Source of the DNA: Mycolicibacterium flavescens
GTDB taxonomy: Bacteria > Actinomycetota > Actinomycetes > Mycobacteriales > Mycobacteriaceae
Length of the DNA: 64,000 bases
NCBI RefSeq assembly: GCF_001722335.1
Contig: NZ_MIHA01000001.1
Span: forward strand, 448,409-512,408
Direction: 5' to 3'
The notes under the pieces are model-generated. The model did not search any database. It saw nothing but the letters and a program-made list of their open reading frames with translations, and was not told the DNA's origin. The translations under genes were made by a program, and so were the position numbers. Below are positions 10,089 through 16,866 of this stretch, one piece after another (the first letter of the stretch is position 1; every line of letters begins with the position of its first letter).

Positions 10089-10784
10089 TCACCGGGTCTG
10101 GGCGTCGGCGTCACCGCCGGTGATGCGGGTGTGCGCGGTCAACAACAGATGGTCGAACTGGCGGCGCAGATCATCGCGCTGCGCGTCGACCGAGGTGAGA
10201 TCCGCGACGACCTGAGCGGCCAGCACCCGCAGTTTGGTGTTGGTCTCCTGCGACCGCCACATGAGCAACTCGAACGCGGCCTCGGCGTCGATCTGGTAGA
10301 CGAGCATCAGCGCGCCCTTGGCCTGTTCGATCGCCGCACGCGCCTCGAACAGTTCAGGCAGGGTCTCCGACAGCGCCTGGCGCCGCGTCTGGGCGAAGGT
10401 GTCGGTCAGGTCGATGTAGAACCCCTCGGTGCCGGCGACGGCGCCCGACTCGTCGACCATGCGGTCACCCAGCACGATGACGGTGTGCACTCTGCCGTTG
10501 GTGTCGATGAACCGGTGCCGGCTGGAGAATGACCCGCCGGCGTGCAGAGCGTGGTCCAGTAGATCCTGCACCTGCTGCCGGTCGTCGGGATGTTTGTGCG
10601 ACAGCAGCAGTTCGGTCGTCGGCTGCACCGAACCCGGTTCGTAGCCGTGCATGCGGGCCACCTCATCGGACCATTCCCACCGTTGTCCGACGAACCAGAA
10701 GCGGAAGGTCCCGACGTTGTGGTCCGCGATCGCCCGGTCGGAGGCAGCCGGCACCGGGCTGTCTGCGGCGGCCGGGTTCGACAT
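10089..10784 (-). CDS. PAS-ANTAR regulatory protein
   Basis: 231 residues. A PAS fold covers about residues 20-130 (VGTFRFWFVGQRWEWSDEVA, HPDDRQQVQDLL, RHRFIDTNGRVHTVIV, GFYIDLTDT). An ANTAR-type three-helix domain follows at about 145-205 (ARAAIEQAKGALMLVYQIDA, FELLMWRSQETNTKLR). ANTAR domains bind paired hairpins in nascent RNA and antiterminate transcription. ATG 10784 was chosen because the longer frame adds only a short polar piece. It lies 99 bases upstream of the STAS/phosphatase operon in the same direction, so it is probably co-regulated stress signalling. Confidence 0.87.
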   Translation of the reverse strand: MSNPAAADSPVPAASDRAIADHNVGTFRFWFVGQRWEWSDEVARMHGYEPGSVQPTTELLLSHKHPDDRQQVQDLLDHALHAGGSFSSRHRFIDTNGRVHTVIVLGDRMVDESGAVAGTEGFYIDLTDTFAQTRRQALSETLPELFEARAAIEQAKGALMLVYQIDAEAAFELLMWRSQETNTKLRVLAAQVVADLTSVDAQRDDLRRQFDHLLLTAHTRITGGDADAQTR

Positions 10785-10900
10785 GCGCCCATCATCGCAT
10801 TTCAACCGCTTCCAGGAGTCGGATCACGACGAGCCTTCTGCCCCGGCGGAGTTGTTCACCGTCGAGCCCGCGGCCGCACCGAGGTCACCTGTCTCGCTGA

Positions 10901-11107
10901 TTATTGTTGTGACGCAACGGGTTTCATGTAGACGACGAGATCGACGACATTGACCACGGCGCCGAAGCGACGCGAGAGCGCAGCAGGGCCGAAATCAACG
11001 GTGCGGTAAGCGAATCGGCGTCCGGCCGGGGTGGCAGTCGTTCCCCACGAGCGATCAGGCCACCAGACCCACAGGCGAACCGACCACGGTTTGTTCGCAT
11101 CCACCTT
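10901..11107 (-). CDS. Possible small hypothetical protein
   Basis: 68 codons from GTG 11107, or 67 from ATG 11104; AAAG precedes the start. The product is Trp/Arg-rich at the N-terminus (WSVRLWVWWPDRSWG) and hydrophobic near the C-terminus (FGAVVNVVDLVVYMK). I recognise no family. Third-position GC is around two thirds, lower than in neighbouring genes. That suggests either a non-coding frame or a foreign small gene. Listed only because the peptide looks protein-like and the region is otherwise empty. Confidence 0.25.
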   Translation of the reverse strand, partial: KVDANKPWSVRLWVWWPDRSWGTTATPAGRRFAYRTVDFGPAALSRRFGAVVNVVDLVVYMKPVASQQ

Positions 11108-11398
11108 TGCTCACGGGGGCCGTCGCGCCAGTCAATCCCCACTCGCGGTCATCCCTGGTTGACGGCACGCGCGCCCTGCGCGAAGCGGGCATATACCACG
11201 CCAGGCCGGGGGCAACGGTGGACCGTCGGCCGTGGTGAAGACGATCCGGGCGGCCGACGAGGGTAGCTCTGGACAAGCGATGACTATCCGGTAAATTTCA
11301 TCCGCGTCGGTGTATGACTCGTCAAGAACCGCAATCCAGCTGCGAATTCACCTCCTGGAATACGGCGCGGCCGGTGGTCATAAGTCCCCTTACTTAGT

Positions 11399-11417
11399 GA
11401 CACAAACCACTTGTGTC
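11399..11417. promoter_or_regulatory. Palindrome overlapping the -35 of the acidic surface-protein gene
   Basis: GACACAA-ACCAC-TTGTGTC, a perfect inverted repeat with 7-base arms and a 5-base spacer. It covers the -35 hexamer (TTGTGT 11411-11416) and abuts the IdeR-like box. It could be the operator of an unidentified second regulator; there is no regulator gene beside it. Confidence 0.5.
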
Positions 11418-11439
11418 TTAGGTAAGGCTCAGCTAATCT
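11411..11439 (+). promoter_or_regulatory. Promoter with IdeR-like iron box (11418-11436)
   Basis: -35 TTGTGT (11411-11416), 17-base spacer, -10 TAATCT (11434-11439). The sequence TTAGGTAAGGCTCAGCTAA at 11418-11436 matches 17 of 19 positions of the published IdeR/DtxR consensus TWAGGTWAGSCTWACCTWA. The box fills the spacer and overlaps the -10, the classical position for iron-dependent repression. The inferred transcript would begin near 11446, about 37 bases before GTG 11483. Confidence 0.72.
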
Positions 11440-11482
11440 TCAGCTGCCGTTCGGCAAAACCACAGGCACAACAGGAGAAATC

Positions 11483-12955
11483 GTGCAGCTAGCAGTTCAG
11501 GCTGATCCGCCGGTCTATGGCCCCTCGCCCAGTTACTCACCTACGTCTCGCCGCAGCTCGAAGCTGATGGTTGCTGGCGTTGCGGTGGCAAGTGCTGGTG
11601 TTCTCGCGGTCAGCCCGGTAGCCCCCATGCCCAACATCCAGGACGTCTCGGAGCGCGCGGCACAGGCCGCGGCGGTCCAGTTGACGGCGGCCACCAACCC
11701 GTTCGTGGTGTGGGGCCAGTCGATCGCCGACACCTTCGACAGCCTGTCGACGCTGACGGCGGGCGCCACCGGCGCGACGTCGAACCTCGTCAGCGCCTTG
11801 GGTACCGGCTACATCTTCCAGGAAATCGCCAACGTCCTGGTGCAGAACGTCCTGAACCCCGGGCCTCTGCTCAACGAGTTCATGAACTTCAACACCAACT
11901 TCGGTCCCGTCATCGAGACCGCCCTCTCGGGCACGGCCACCGCGATGCAGACGGCGTTCGCGCAGCTCCCGGGCGTGCTGGAGGATTCGCTGGGCCACCT
12001 CGGGCAGGGTCAGTTCTTCGAGGCGTACTCGAAGATCAACGGCTGGTTCGTGCTCCAATACCTCGGTGGGATGCGTCCGCTCATCCCGATCCTGTCGATC
12101 CCCGCGCAGTTCGTGGCGAACCTGCCCGGCGCGGTGCAACTGCCCGCCCTGCTCGACGTCATTTCCGAGTTCGCGGTCACCAAGGCGATTTTCGAGCCGA
12201 TCGTGGGCTCGATCGTCCAGACCACGGAGGTGCTCGACGCGGTCCGCGAGGCGGTCGTGGCGGGCAACCTGCTCGACGCCGTCACCAACCTGGTGAACCT
12301 GCCGGTTCTCGCGGTGAACGCTCTGTTCAACGGATTCACCCCGGCCGTCTCCACTGCGGAGTGGCAGGGCCTGCTCGACCGTGGTCTGTTCACCTACCTG
12401 GCGGTCACGCTGCCGAACCAGATCGCCAACGCGATCAAGCCGCCGGCTCCCCCGGCTCCTGAAGTGAGCACGTTGGGCGGACCGGCTGAGTTCAGCCTCG
12501 GCGCCGACACGGTCGGGATCAGCATCGTCAGCGAAGGCGAAGGCGAAGGCGAAGGCACCGGCGAGGGCACCGATGAGGGCGCTGCTGCCGGCGAAGGCGA
12601 AGGCACCGGTGCGGACGGGGGTGCCGCCGGCGGTGAGGGTGAAGGCTCCGGCGCAGGCGAGAACGCCGGCGGCGGAGGCACCGGCGGCGAGACCGGCACC
12701 GGCACCGACGAGACCGACGAAGGTGACGACGACACCGACGAGACCGACGAGGGTGACGACGACACCGAGACCGACGAGGGCGATGACGACACCGACGCCG
12801 GCGAGGGCGACGACGACACCGACGCCGGCGACGACGACAGCGACACCGGTGCGGGCAGCGGCTCGAACACCGGTGGCGGCTCCAACGGGGGCGGCGACTC
12901 GGACGGCGGCTCCAACGGGGGCGGCGACTCCGACGGTGGCTCCGACGACAAGTAA
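11483..12955 (+). CDS. Secreted/surface protein with acidic low-complexity tail, putative IdeR target
   Basis: 490 residues from GTG 11483 (AGGAG 6 bases upstream). A polar N-terminus precedes a hydrophobic export segment (LMVAGVAVASAGVLAVSP, about 30-47). A helical Ala/Leu/Val-rich domain runs to about residue 325 and belongs to a family of uncharacterised mycobacterial exported proteins with many paralogues. From about residue 352 the chain is Gly/Glu repeats, then Asp/Thr/Glu blocks (DDTDETDEGDDDT) and finally Gly-Ser-Asp repeats, ending in DDK. The tail has dozens of carboxylates and could chelate cations; that is inference. It is a single gene with an iron-box promoter and a strong terminator. 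It lacks the PE domain and so is not a PE-PGRS protein. Confidence 0.82.
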   Translation: MQLAVQADPPVYGPSPSYSPTSRRSSKLMVAGVAVASAGVLAVSPVAPMPNIQDVSERAAQAAAVQLTAATNPFVVWGQSIADTFDSLSTLTAGATGATSNLVSALGTGYIFQEIANVLVQNVLNPGPLLNEFMNFNTNFGPVIETALSGTATAMQTAFAQLPGVLEDSLGHLGQGQFFEAYSKINGWFVLQYLGGMRPLIPILSIPAQFVANLPGAVQLPALLDVISEFAVTKAIFEPIVGSIVQTTEVLDAVREAVVAGNLLDAVTNLVNLPVLAVNALFNGFTPAVSTAEWQGLLDRGLFTYLAVTLPNQIANAIKPPAPPAPEVSTLGGPAEFSLGADTVGISIVSEGEGEGEGTGEGTDEGAAAGEGEGTGADGGAAGGEGEGSGAGENAGGGGTGGETGTGTDETDEGDDDTDETDEGDDDTETDEGDDDTDAGEGDDDTDAGDDDSDTGAGSGSNTGGGSNGGGDSDGGSNGGGDSDGGSDDK

Positions 12956-12966
12956 GTAGGTACGAC

Positions 12967-13000
12967 GAGACGGCCCCCTCGGCAACGAGGGGGCCGTCTC
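12967..13000. terminator. Strong bidirectional terminator hairpin
   Basis: Fifteen perfectly paired bases closing a GCAA loop (left arm 12967-12981, right arm 12986-13000), starting 11 bases after the acidic-protein stop codon and before the convergent amidohydrolase stop at 13030. No T-run follows, as is usual in mycobacteria. Confidence 0.85.
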
Positions 13001-13029
13001 CCGTGTGGGTCAGTAGCCGGGGCGCGCGG

Positions 13030-14790
13030 TCAGCGCGCGCCGCGCACCAGCCGGCCGGGGCGGGCCCCGGTGTCGGTGCCGTTGCGACGGGTCACGACGC
13101 CGGTGACGATCGTTGCGTCGTAACCGGAGGCGCCCTGCACCAACCGTTTTCCGCCCGCGGGCAGGTCGTAGGCCATGTGCGGGGCGTGCAAGGTCAACGC
13201 GTCCATGTCGATGACGTTGAGGTCGGCCTTCTTGCCCACCTGGATCACCCCGCGGTCGGACAGGCCGAACAGTTGCGCGGTGTCGTGGGACTGTTTGCGG
13301 ATCACGTACTCCAACGGGAGCTTGTCGCCGCGGTGCCGGTCCCGCGCCCAGTGGGTGAGCAGGAACGTCGGATAGGACGCGTCGCAGATCATGCCGCAGT
13401 GCGCGCCGCCGTCCGACAGCCCGACGACGCCCGCCGGGTGCAGCAGCATCTCCCTGATCGCGTCGTGATTTCCGTAGAAGTAGTTGAAGAACGGCAGCAT
13501 CAGCATCGCCGACGCATCCCGCTCCAGCATCAGGTCGTACAGCGTCGCCAGCGGATCCTCGCCGCGCTCGGCGGCGATGGTGGCGACCGCGCGGTCCGGT
13601 GTCGGCTCGTAATCCGGCGGCTCGCCGAGCGTGTAGATGCGTTCCAGCGAATACTGGACGAGCGCGAACATGTTGTCGAACAACAGGTTCGGGTCTGGCG
13701 GCAGATCGCCCTCGGCCAGGATCGCGGCCTTGACCGCGGGATCGGCAAGGCGCTCAGCCAGCTCGTCGCGGCTGCATTCGGCCTTGAGCCGGCGGAAGGT
13801 CGGGCGGTGGGTGAATGCGTGGTGGCCCGGGAATCCGAACAGCATCCCGAACGGGCGCGCGGCGATCTGCGGGTACAACTGGCTTCCGGCCGCGTGGGCC
13901 TCGGCCGAGATGTCGAGTTGTTCGCGCCACAGGTCGGGTGCGGCGTCGACCTGGATCATCCCGAATGAGATGGGGCGGTCGATCTCGCGGCCCAGCCGCG
14001 TCATCCACTCCAGTTCCTTCTTGGGCCCGATGATGTCCTCACCCGCGACGCCCTGCGGCGCGAGTTCGAACACCGCCCGCCCGCCGGCCGCCATCGCCCG
14101 GCCGAGGCCGAACAGTTCCTCTTCGGCGGCGAACGTGCCCGGCACCGGCTCACCGTCGATGGCCCGGTGCCCCAGCGTGCGCGAGGTCGAAAAGCCCAGC
14201 GCCCCAGCCTCGACGGCCTCCTGCACGATGCGGGCCATGGCGGCGATGTCCTCGGACGAGGCGGGCTCGTTGCGGGCGCCGCGCTCGCCCATCGCGTAGG
14301 CCCGCACCGCGCCGTGCGCGATCTGGCTTCCGACGTCGATGGCGAAGTGCTGGTCTCCGATGACGTCGAGGTACTCGGGGTAGCTCTCCCATCCCCACGA
14401 GATGCCCTCGGTGAGCGCCGTGCCGGGGATGTCTTCGACGCCTTCCATCAGCCCGATCAGCCAGTCCTCGCGGCCCGGCCGCACCGGCGCGAACCCGACG
14501 CCGCAGTTGCCGGTCACGACCGTGGTGACGCCGTGACCGCTGGACGGTTCGAGCATGCTGTCCCAGCTGACCTGCCCGTCGTAGTGGGTGTGGATGTCGA
14601 CGAACCCGGGTGCGACGAACTTGCCTGTCGCGTCGATGGTTTCGGCGGCCTCCCCCTCGAGCGGCGGGTCGGCCGGACCGCGCCGGCGGACCTCGACGAT
14701 CGCACCGTCCTTGATGCCGACGTCGGCGGTGAACCGGTCCGCGCCGGTGCCGTCGACGACCGTTCCGCCGGTGATCTTCAGATCGAACAC
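13030..14790 (-). CDS. N-acyl-D-amino-acid deacylase-like amidohydrolase
   Basis: 586 residues, an amidohydrolase-superfamily TIM barrel flanked by the N- and C-terminal beta-sandwich. [16 protein letters not shown] opens the sandwich. The metal-binding HxH is in [11 protein letters not shown] near residue 67. A later [13 protein letters not shown] carries the catalytic Asp, and [20 protein letters not shown] is the typical return strand. Family members deacylate N-acyl-D-amino acids or hydrolyse dihydropyrimidine-like rings; the substrate here is unknown. GTG 14790 has GGAGG 6 bases upstream. It is divergent from the Rieske oxygenase across 92 bases that contain a perfect palindrome, so the two are probably regulated together. 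Confidence 0.87.
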   Translation of the reverse strand: MFDLKITGGTVVDGTGADRFTADVGIKDGAIVEVRRRGPADPPLEGEAAETIDATGKFVAPGFVDIHTHYDGQVSWDSMLEPSSGHGVTTVVTGNCGVGFAPVRPGREDWLIGLMEGVEDIPGTALTEGISWGWESYPEYLDVIGDQHFAIDVGSQIAHGAVRAYAMGERGARNEPASSEDIAAMARIVQEAVEAGALGFSTSRTLGHRAIDGEPVPGTFAAEEELFGLGRAMAAGGRAVFELAPQGVAGEDIIGPKKELEWMTRLGREIDRPISFGMIQVDAAPDLWREQLDISAEAHAAGSQLYPQIAARPFGMLFGFPGHHAFTHRPTFRRLKAECSRDELAERLADPAVKAAILAEGDLPPDPNLLFDNMFALVQYSLERIYTLGEPPDYEPTPDRAVATIAAERGEDPLATLYDLMLERDASAMLMLPFFNYFYGNHDAIREMLLHPAGVVGLSDGGAHCGMICDASYPTFLLTHWARDRHRGDKLPLEYVIRKQSHDTAQLFGLSDRGVIQVGKKADLNVIDMDALTLHAPHMAYDLPAGGKRLVQGASGYDATIVTGVVTRRNGTDTGARPGRLVRGAR

Positions 14791-14834
14791 GATTAGCCTC
14801 CGAAAGCACGCGTCAGCGGATACCCTCGGCGGGA

Positions 14835-14851
14835 CTGTAACACCGTTACAG
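14835..14851. promoter_or_regulatory. Perfect TetR-type operator between amidohydrolase and Rieske genes
   Basis: CTGTAACACCGTTACAG: 7-base arms around ACC. It lies 45 bases before the amidohydrolase start and 31 before the Rieske start. The TetR gene overlapping the end of the Rieske gene (16201) is the obvious candidate to bind it, giving coordinate control of both directions and autoregulation. Confidence 0.7.
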
Positions 14852-14882
14852 GGCGGTGGCGGCGACTTTGGGAGGACCGATC

Positions 14883-16208
14883 GTGACGCGTACAGCGCCG
14901 GATGTCCGCCGTGAGGACGCCATCGGCGTGCCGCCCGCGCGCCCCACCCTGGTACCCGCCCACCGCTACTACTCCGCCGAATTCGCCGGCCTCGAAACCG
15001 AGCGGATGTGGCCTCGGGTGTGGCAGGTGGCGTGCACGGTCGACCATGTCGCCGAGCCGGGTGACTTCTTCGAATACCGCTGCGGCTCTTATTCGGTACT
15101 CATCGTCCGCGGTGACGGCGGCGTACTGCGCGGCTTCCAGAACGCGTGTCGGCACCGCGGCAATTCGCTGTGCTCGGGCGCCGGCTCCGGCCTGCGCGAG
15201 GTGCGGTGCGGCTACCACGGCTGGACGTGGGACCTGGCCGGACAGCTGCGCCGGGTACCGAACCGCAAGGGGTTCGGCGAACTGCGGCTGCACGATCTGC
15301 CGCTGGTTGCGGTCGCGGTCGACACCTGGGAGCGGCTGGTGTTCGTCAACCTCGACCGCGACGCGATGCCGCTGCTGGACTACCTCGAGGAGATGCCCGG
15401 CGACGTGGCCTGGTGCCGGCTCGGCGACTTCCGCTGCTACGCGACGATGACCATCGACGTCGACGCGAACTGGAAGACCATCGCCGACGGATACAGCGAG
15501 ACCTACCACATCCAGACCCTGCATCCCGAGCTGCACCGGTGCATGGACGACGTGTACGCGCCGCAACGGATCTGGGGCCACACCGGCAAGTCCGAACAGG
15601 TCTACGGCGTGCCGAGCCCGCAGCTGAAGGAACAGCTCAGCGACGCCGAGGTGTGGGACGCCTACGTCAGCACCCAGGGCGCGCTGATGGGCGTCGAGGA
15701 GGGCACGCCGCTACCGGATGACCGCGAGCCCGGCGCGTCGGTCGCCGACGTGATCGCCGCGCGCACACGGACGTTCGCCGCGTCGCGCGGGGTCGACCTG
15801 GGCTGGGCCACCACCGATCAGGTGATGCGGCTGCACCAGTACAACGTGTTCCCGAACATGACCTTGTTGGCCAACGCCGATCATCTGACGGTGATGACGT
15901 CGCACCCGGGTCCGGATCCGGATCACGGCGAGCTGGTGATGCTGCTGTGGTCGCGGATACCGCCGGGGTCGCCGCGCACCAAACCGGTCGACGTGCGGAT
16001 GTCGGCGGACGAGGCCCACCCCGGGCTGGTCCTCACCCAGGACATCTCGGTGCTGCCCGGCCTTCAGCGCGGCCTGCACCAGCCGGGTTTCACCCACCTG
16101 ACGCTGTCGAACGAGGAGCGCCGGGTGATCAACATGCACCGCAACCTCGAGCGCTATCTCGATCTGCCCGAGGCCGAGCGGATGACCGGAGGCGAGTCCG
16201 GTGCCTGA
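14883..16208 (+). CDS. Rieske-type aromatic ring-hydroxylating oxygenase, alpha subunit
   Basis: 441 residues. The Rieske [2Fe-2S] site is CRHRG near residue 88 and CGYHGW near 110. The mononuclear iron site is the helix DGYSETYHIQTLHPELH near 203-219 with its two His. The length fits a terminal oxygenase subunit. No ferredoxin, reductase or beta subunit lies nearby, so electrons must come from elsewhere. GTG 14883 follows GGAGGA by 7 bases. It is co-transcribed with the TetR gene, which overlaps its last 8 bases. The substrate is unknown; the divergent amidohydrolase and the downstream FadE suggest catabolism of an amide- or acid-bearing compound. Confidence 0.9.
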   Translation: MTRTAPDVRREDAIGVPPARPTLVPAHRYYSAEFAGLETERMWPRVWQVACTVDHVAEPGDFFEYRCGSYSVLIVRGDGGVLRGFQNACRHRGNSLCSGAGSGLREVRCGYHGWTWDLAGQLRRVPNRKGFGELRLHDLPLVAVAVDTWERLVFVNLDRDAMPLLDYLEEMPGDVAWCRLGDFRCYATMTIDVDANWKTIADGYSETYHIQTLHPELHRCMDDVYAPQRIWGHTGKSEQVYGVPSPQLKEQLSDAEVWDAYVSTQGALMGVEEGTPLPDDREPGASVADVIAARTRTFAASRGVDLGWATTDQVMRLHQYNVFPNMTLLANADHLTVMTSHPGPDPDHGELVMLLWSRIPPGSPRTKPVDVRMSADEAHPGLVLTQDISVLPGLQRGLHQPGFTHLTLSNEERRVINMHRNLERYLDLPEAERMTGGESGA

Positions 16209-16848
16209 ACCGGCGGTCACCGCCGAGGCCGTCTTCGACGCCGCCGCCGCCATGATCGAACTCGACGGCGTGGACCGCTTCACCATGCGCGGGCTGGCCA
16301 ACCGGCTCAACGTCGCGGTGACGTCGATCTACTGGCATGTCGGCGGACGGGACAAACTGTTCGACGGCTTGGTGGACCGGCTGCTCGACGAGATGGCGCA
16401 CCTGCCGATGACCGGGGACACGGCGGTCGACCGCATCGCCTCACTGGCGCACGCACAGCGGCGGCTGCTGATCCAGCGGCAGCACCTGCTGGCCATCGCG
16501 CACTCCCGCGACACCACCCCGAAGCTGTTCCTGCCGGTTCAGCGCGCGCTGGCAGGCCAACTGGCCGAACTCGGCGTGACCGGCGCAGACGCGGCGCTGG
16601 TGTTGCGCGCGGTCGAGGTGCACGTGATCTCCTCGGCGGTCATGCAGTTCGCCGCGGTGCGCGGCGACAAGCACGACGAGGAGGACCCGTCGCTGTGGAC
16701 CGACGACTGGCCGGACCGGGCGCTGGTCGAGGCGCTGCAGTCACCGACCGACTACGACGCGGTGTTCACCTACGGGCTGCAGGCTCTGCTGGCACCGCTG
16801 CGGGCCGGGCAGCCCGATCCAACCGACGACGGCGGCGTCACCGCGTAG
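16201..16848 (+). CDS. TetR-family regulator
   Basis: 215 residues. The helix-turn-helix is TMRGLANRLNVAVTSIYWHV at about residues 27-46, followed by the DKLFDGLVDRLLDE helix and an all-helical ligand domain. It starts at GTG 16201 inside the last codons of the Rieske gene, so expression is coupled. Predicted to bind the palindrome at 14835-14851 and respond to a substrate or CoA ester of the Rieske pathway. It converges on the FadE gene with an 18-base gap. Confidence 0.9.
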   Translation: MPEPAVTAEAVFDAAAAMIELDGVDRFTMRGLANRLNVAVTSIYWHVGGRDKLFDGLVDRLLDEMAHLPMTGDTAVDRIASLAHAQRRLLIQRQHLLAIAHSRDTTPKLFLPVQRALAGQLAELGVTGADAALVLRAVEVHVISSAVMQFAAVRGDKHDEEDPSLWTDDWPDRALVEALQSPTDYDAVFTYGLQALLAPLRAGQPDPTDDGGVTA

Positions 16849-16866
16849 TCCCCTGCGAGTCCTGTC

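Larger units (their letters stand above)
10785..11482. other. Long intergenic region with lower GC
   Basis: About 700 bases between the ANTAR gene and the acidic secreted-protein gene. The stretch 10880-11460 is visibly less GC-rich than its surroundings. It holds one weak short frame (10901-11107, minus; listed separately) and, at the right end, a palindrome, a promoter and an IdeR-like box (11399-11439). Apart from these I see no conserved coding signal, hairpin RNA or repeat. Confidence 0.6.

Noticed and set aside
11483..12955. PE-PGRS protein
   Set aside because: The Gly-rich tail suggests it, but there is no N-terminal PE domain and the repeats are Asp/Glu/Gly rather than GGA/GGN.
13003..13968. 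321-codon plus-strand frame opposite the amidohydrolase
   Set aside because: Shadow of the amidohydrolase gene, which has an HxH metal site and a proper ribosome-binding site.
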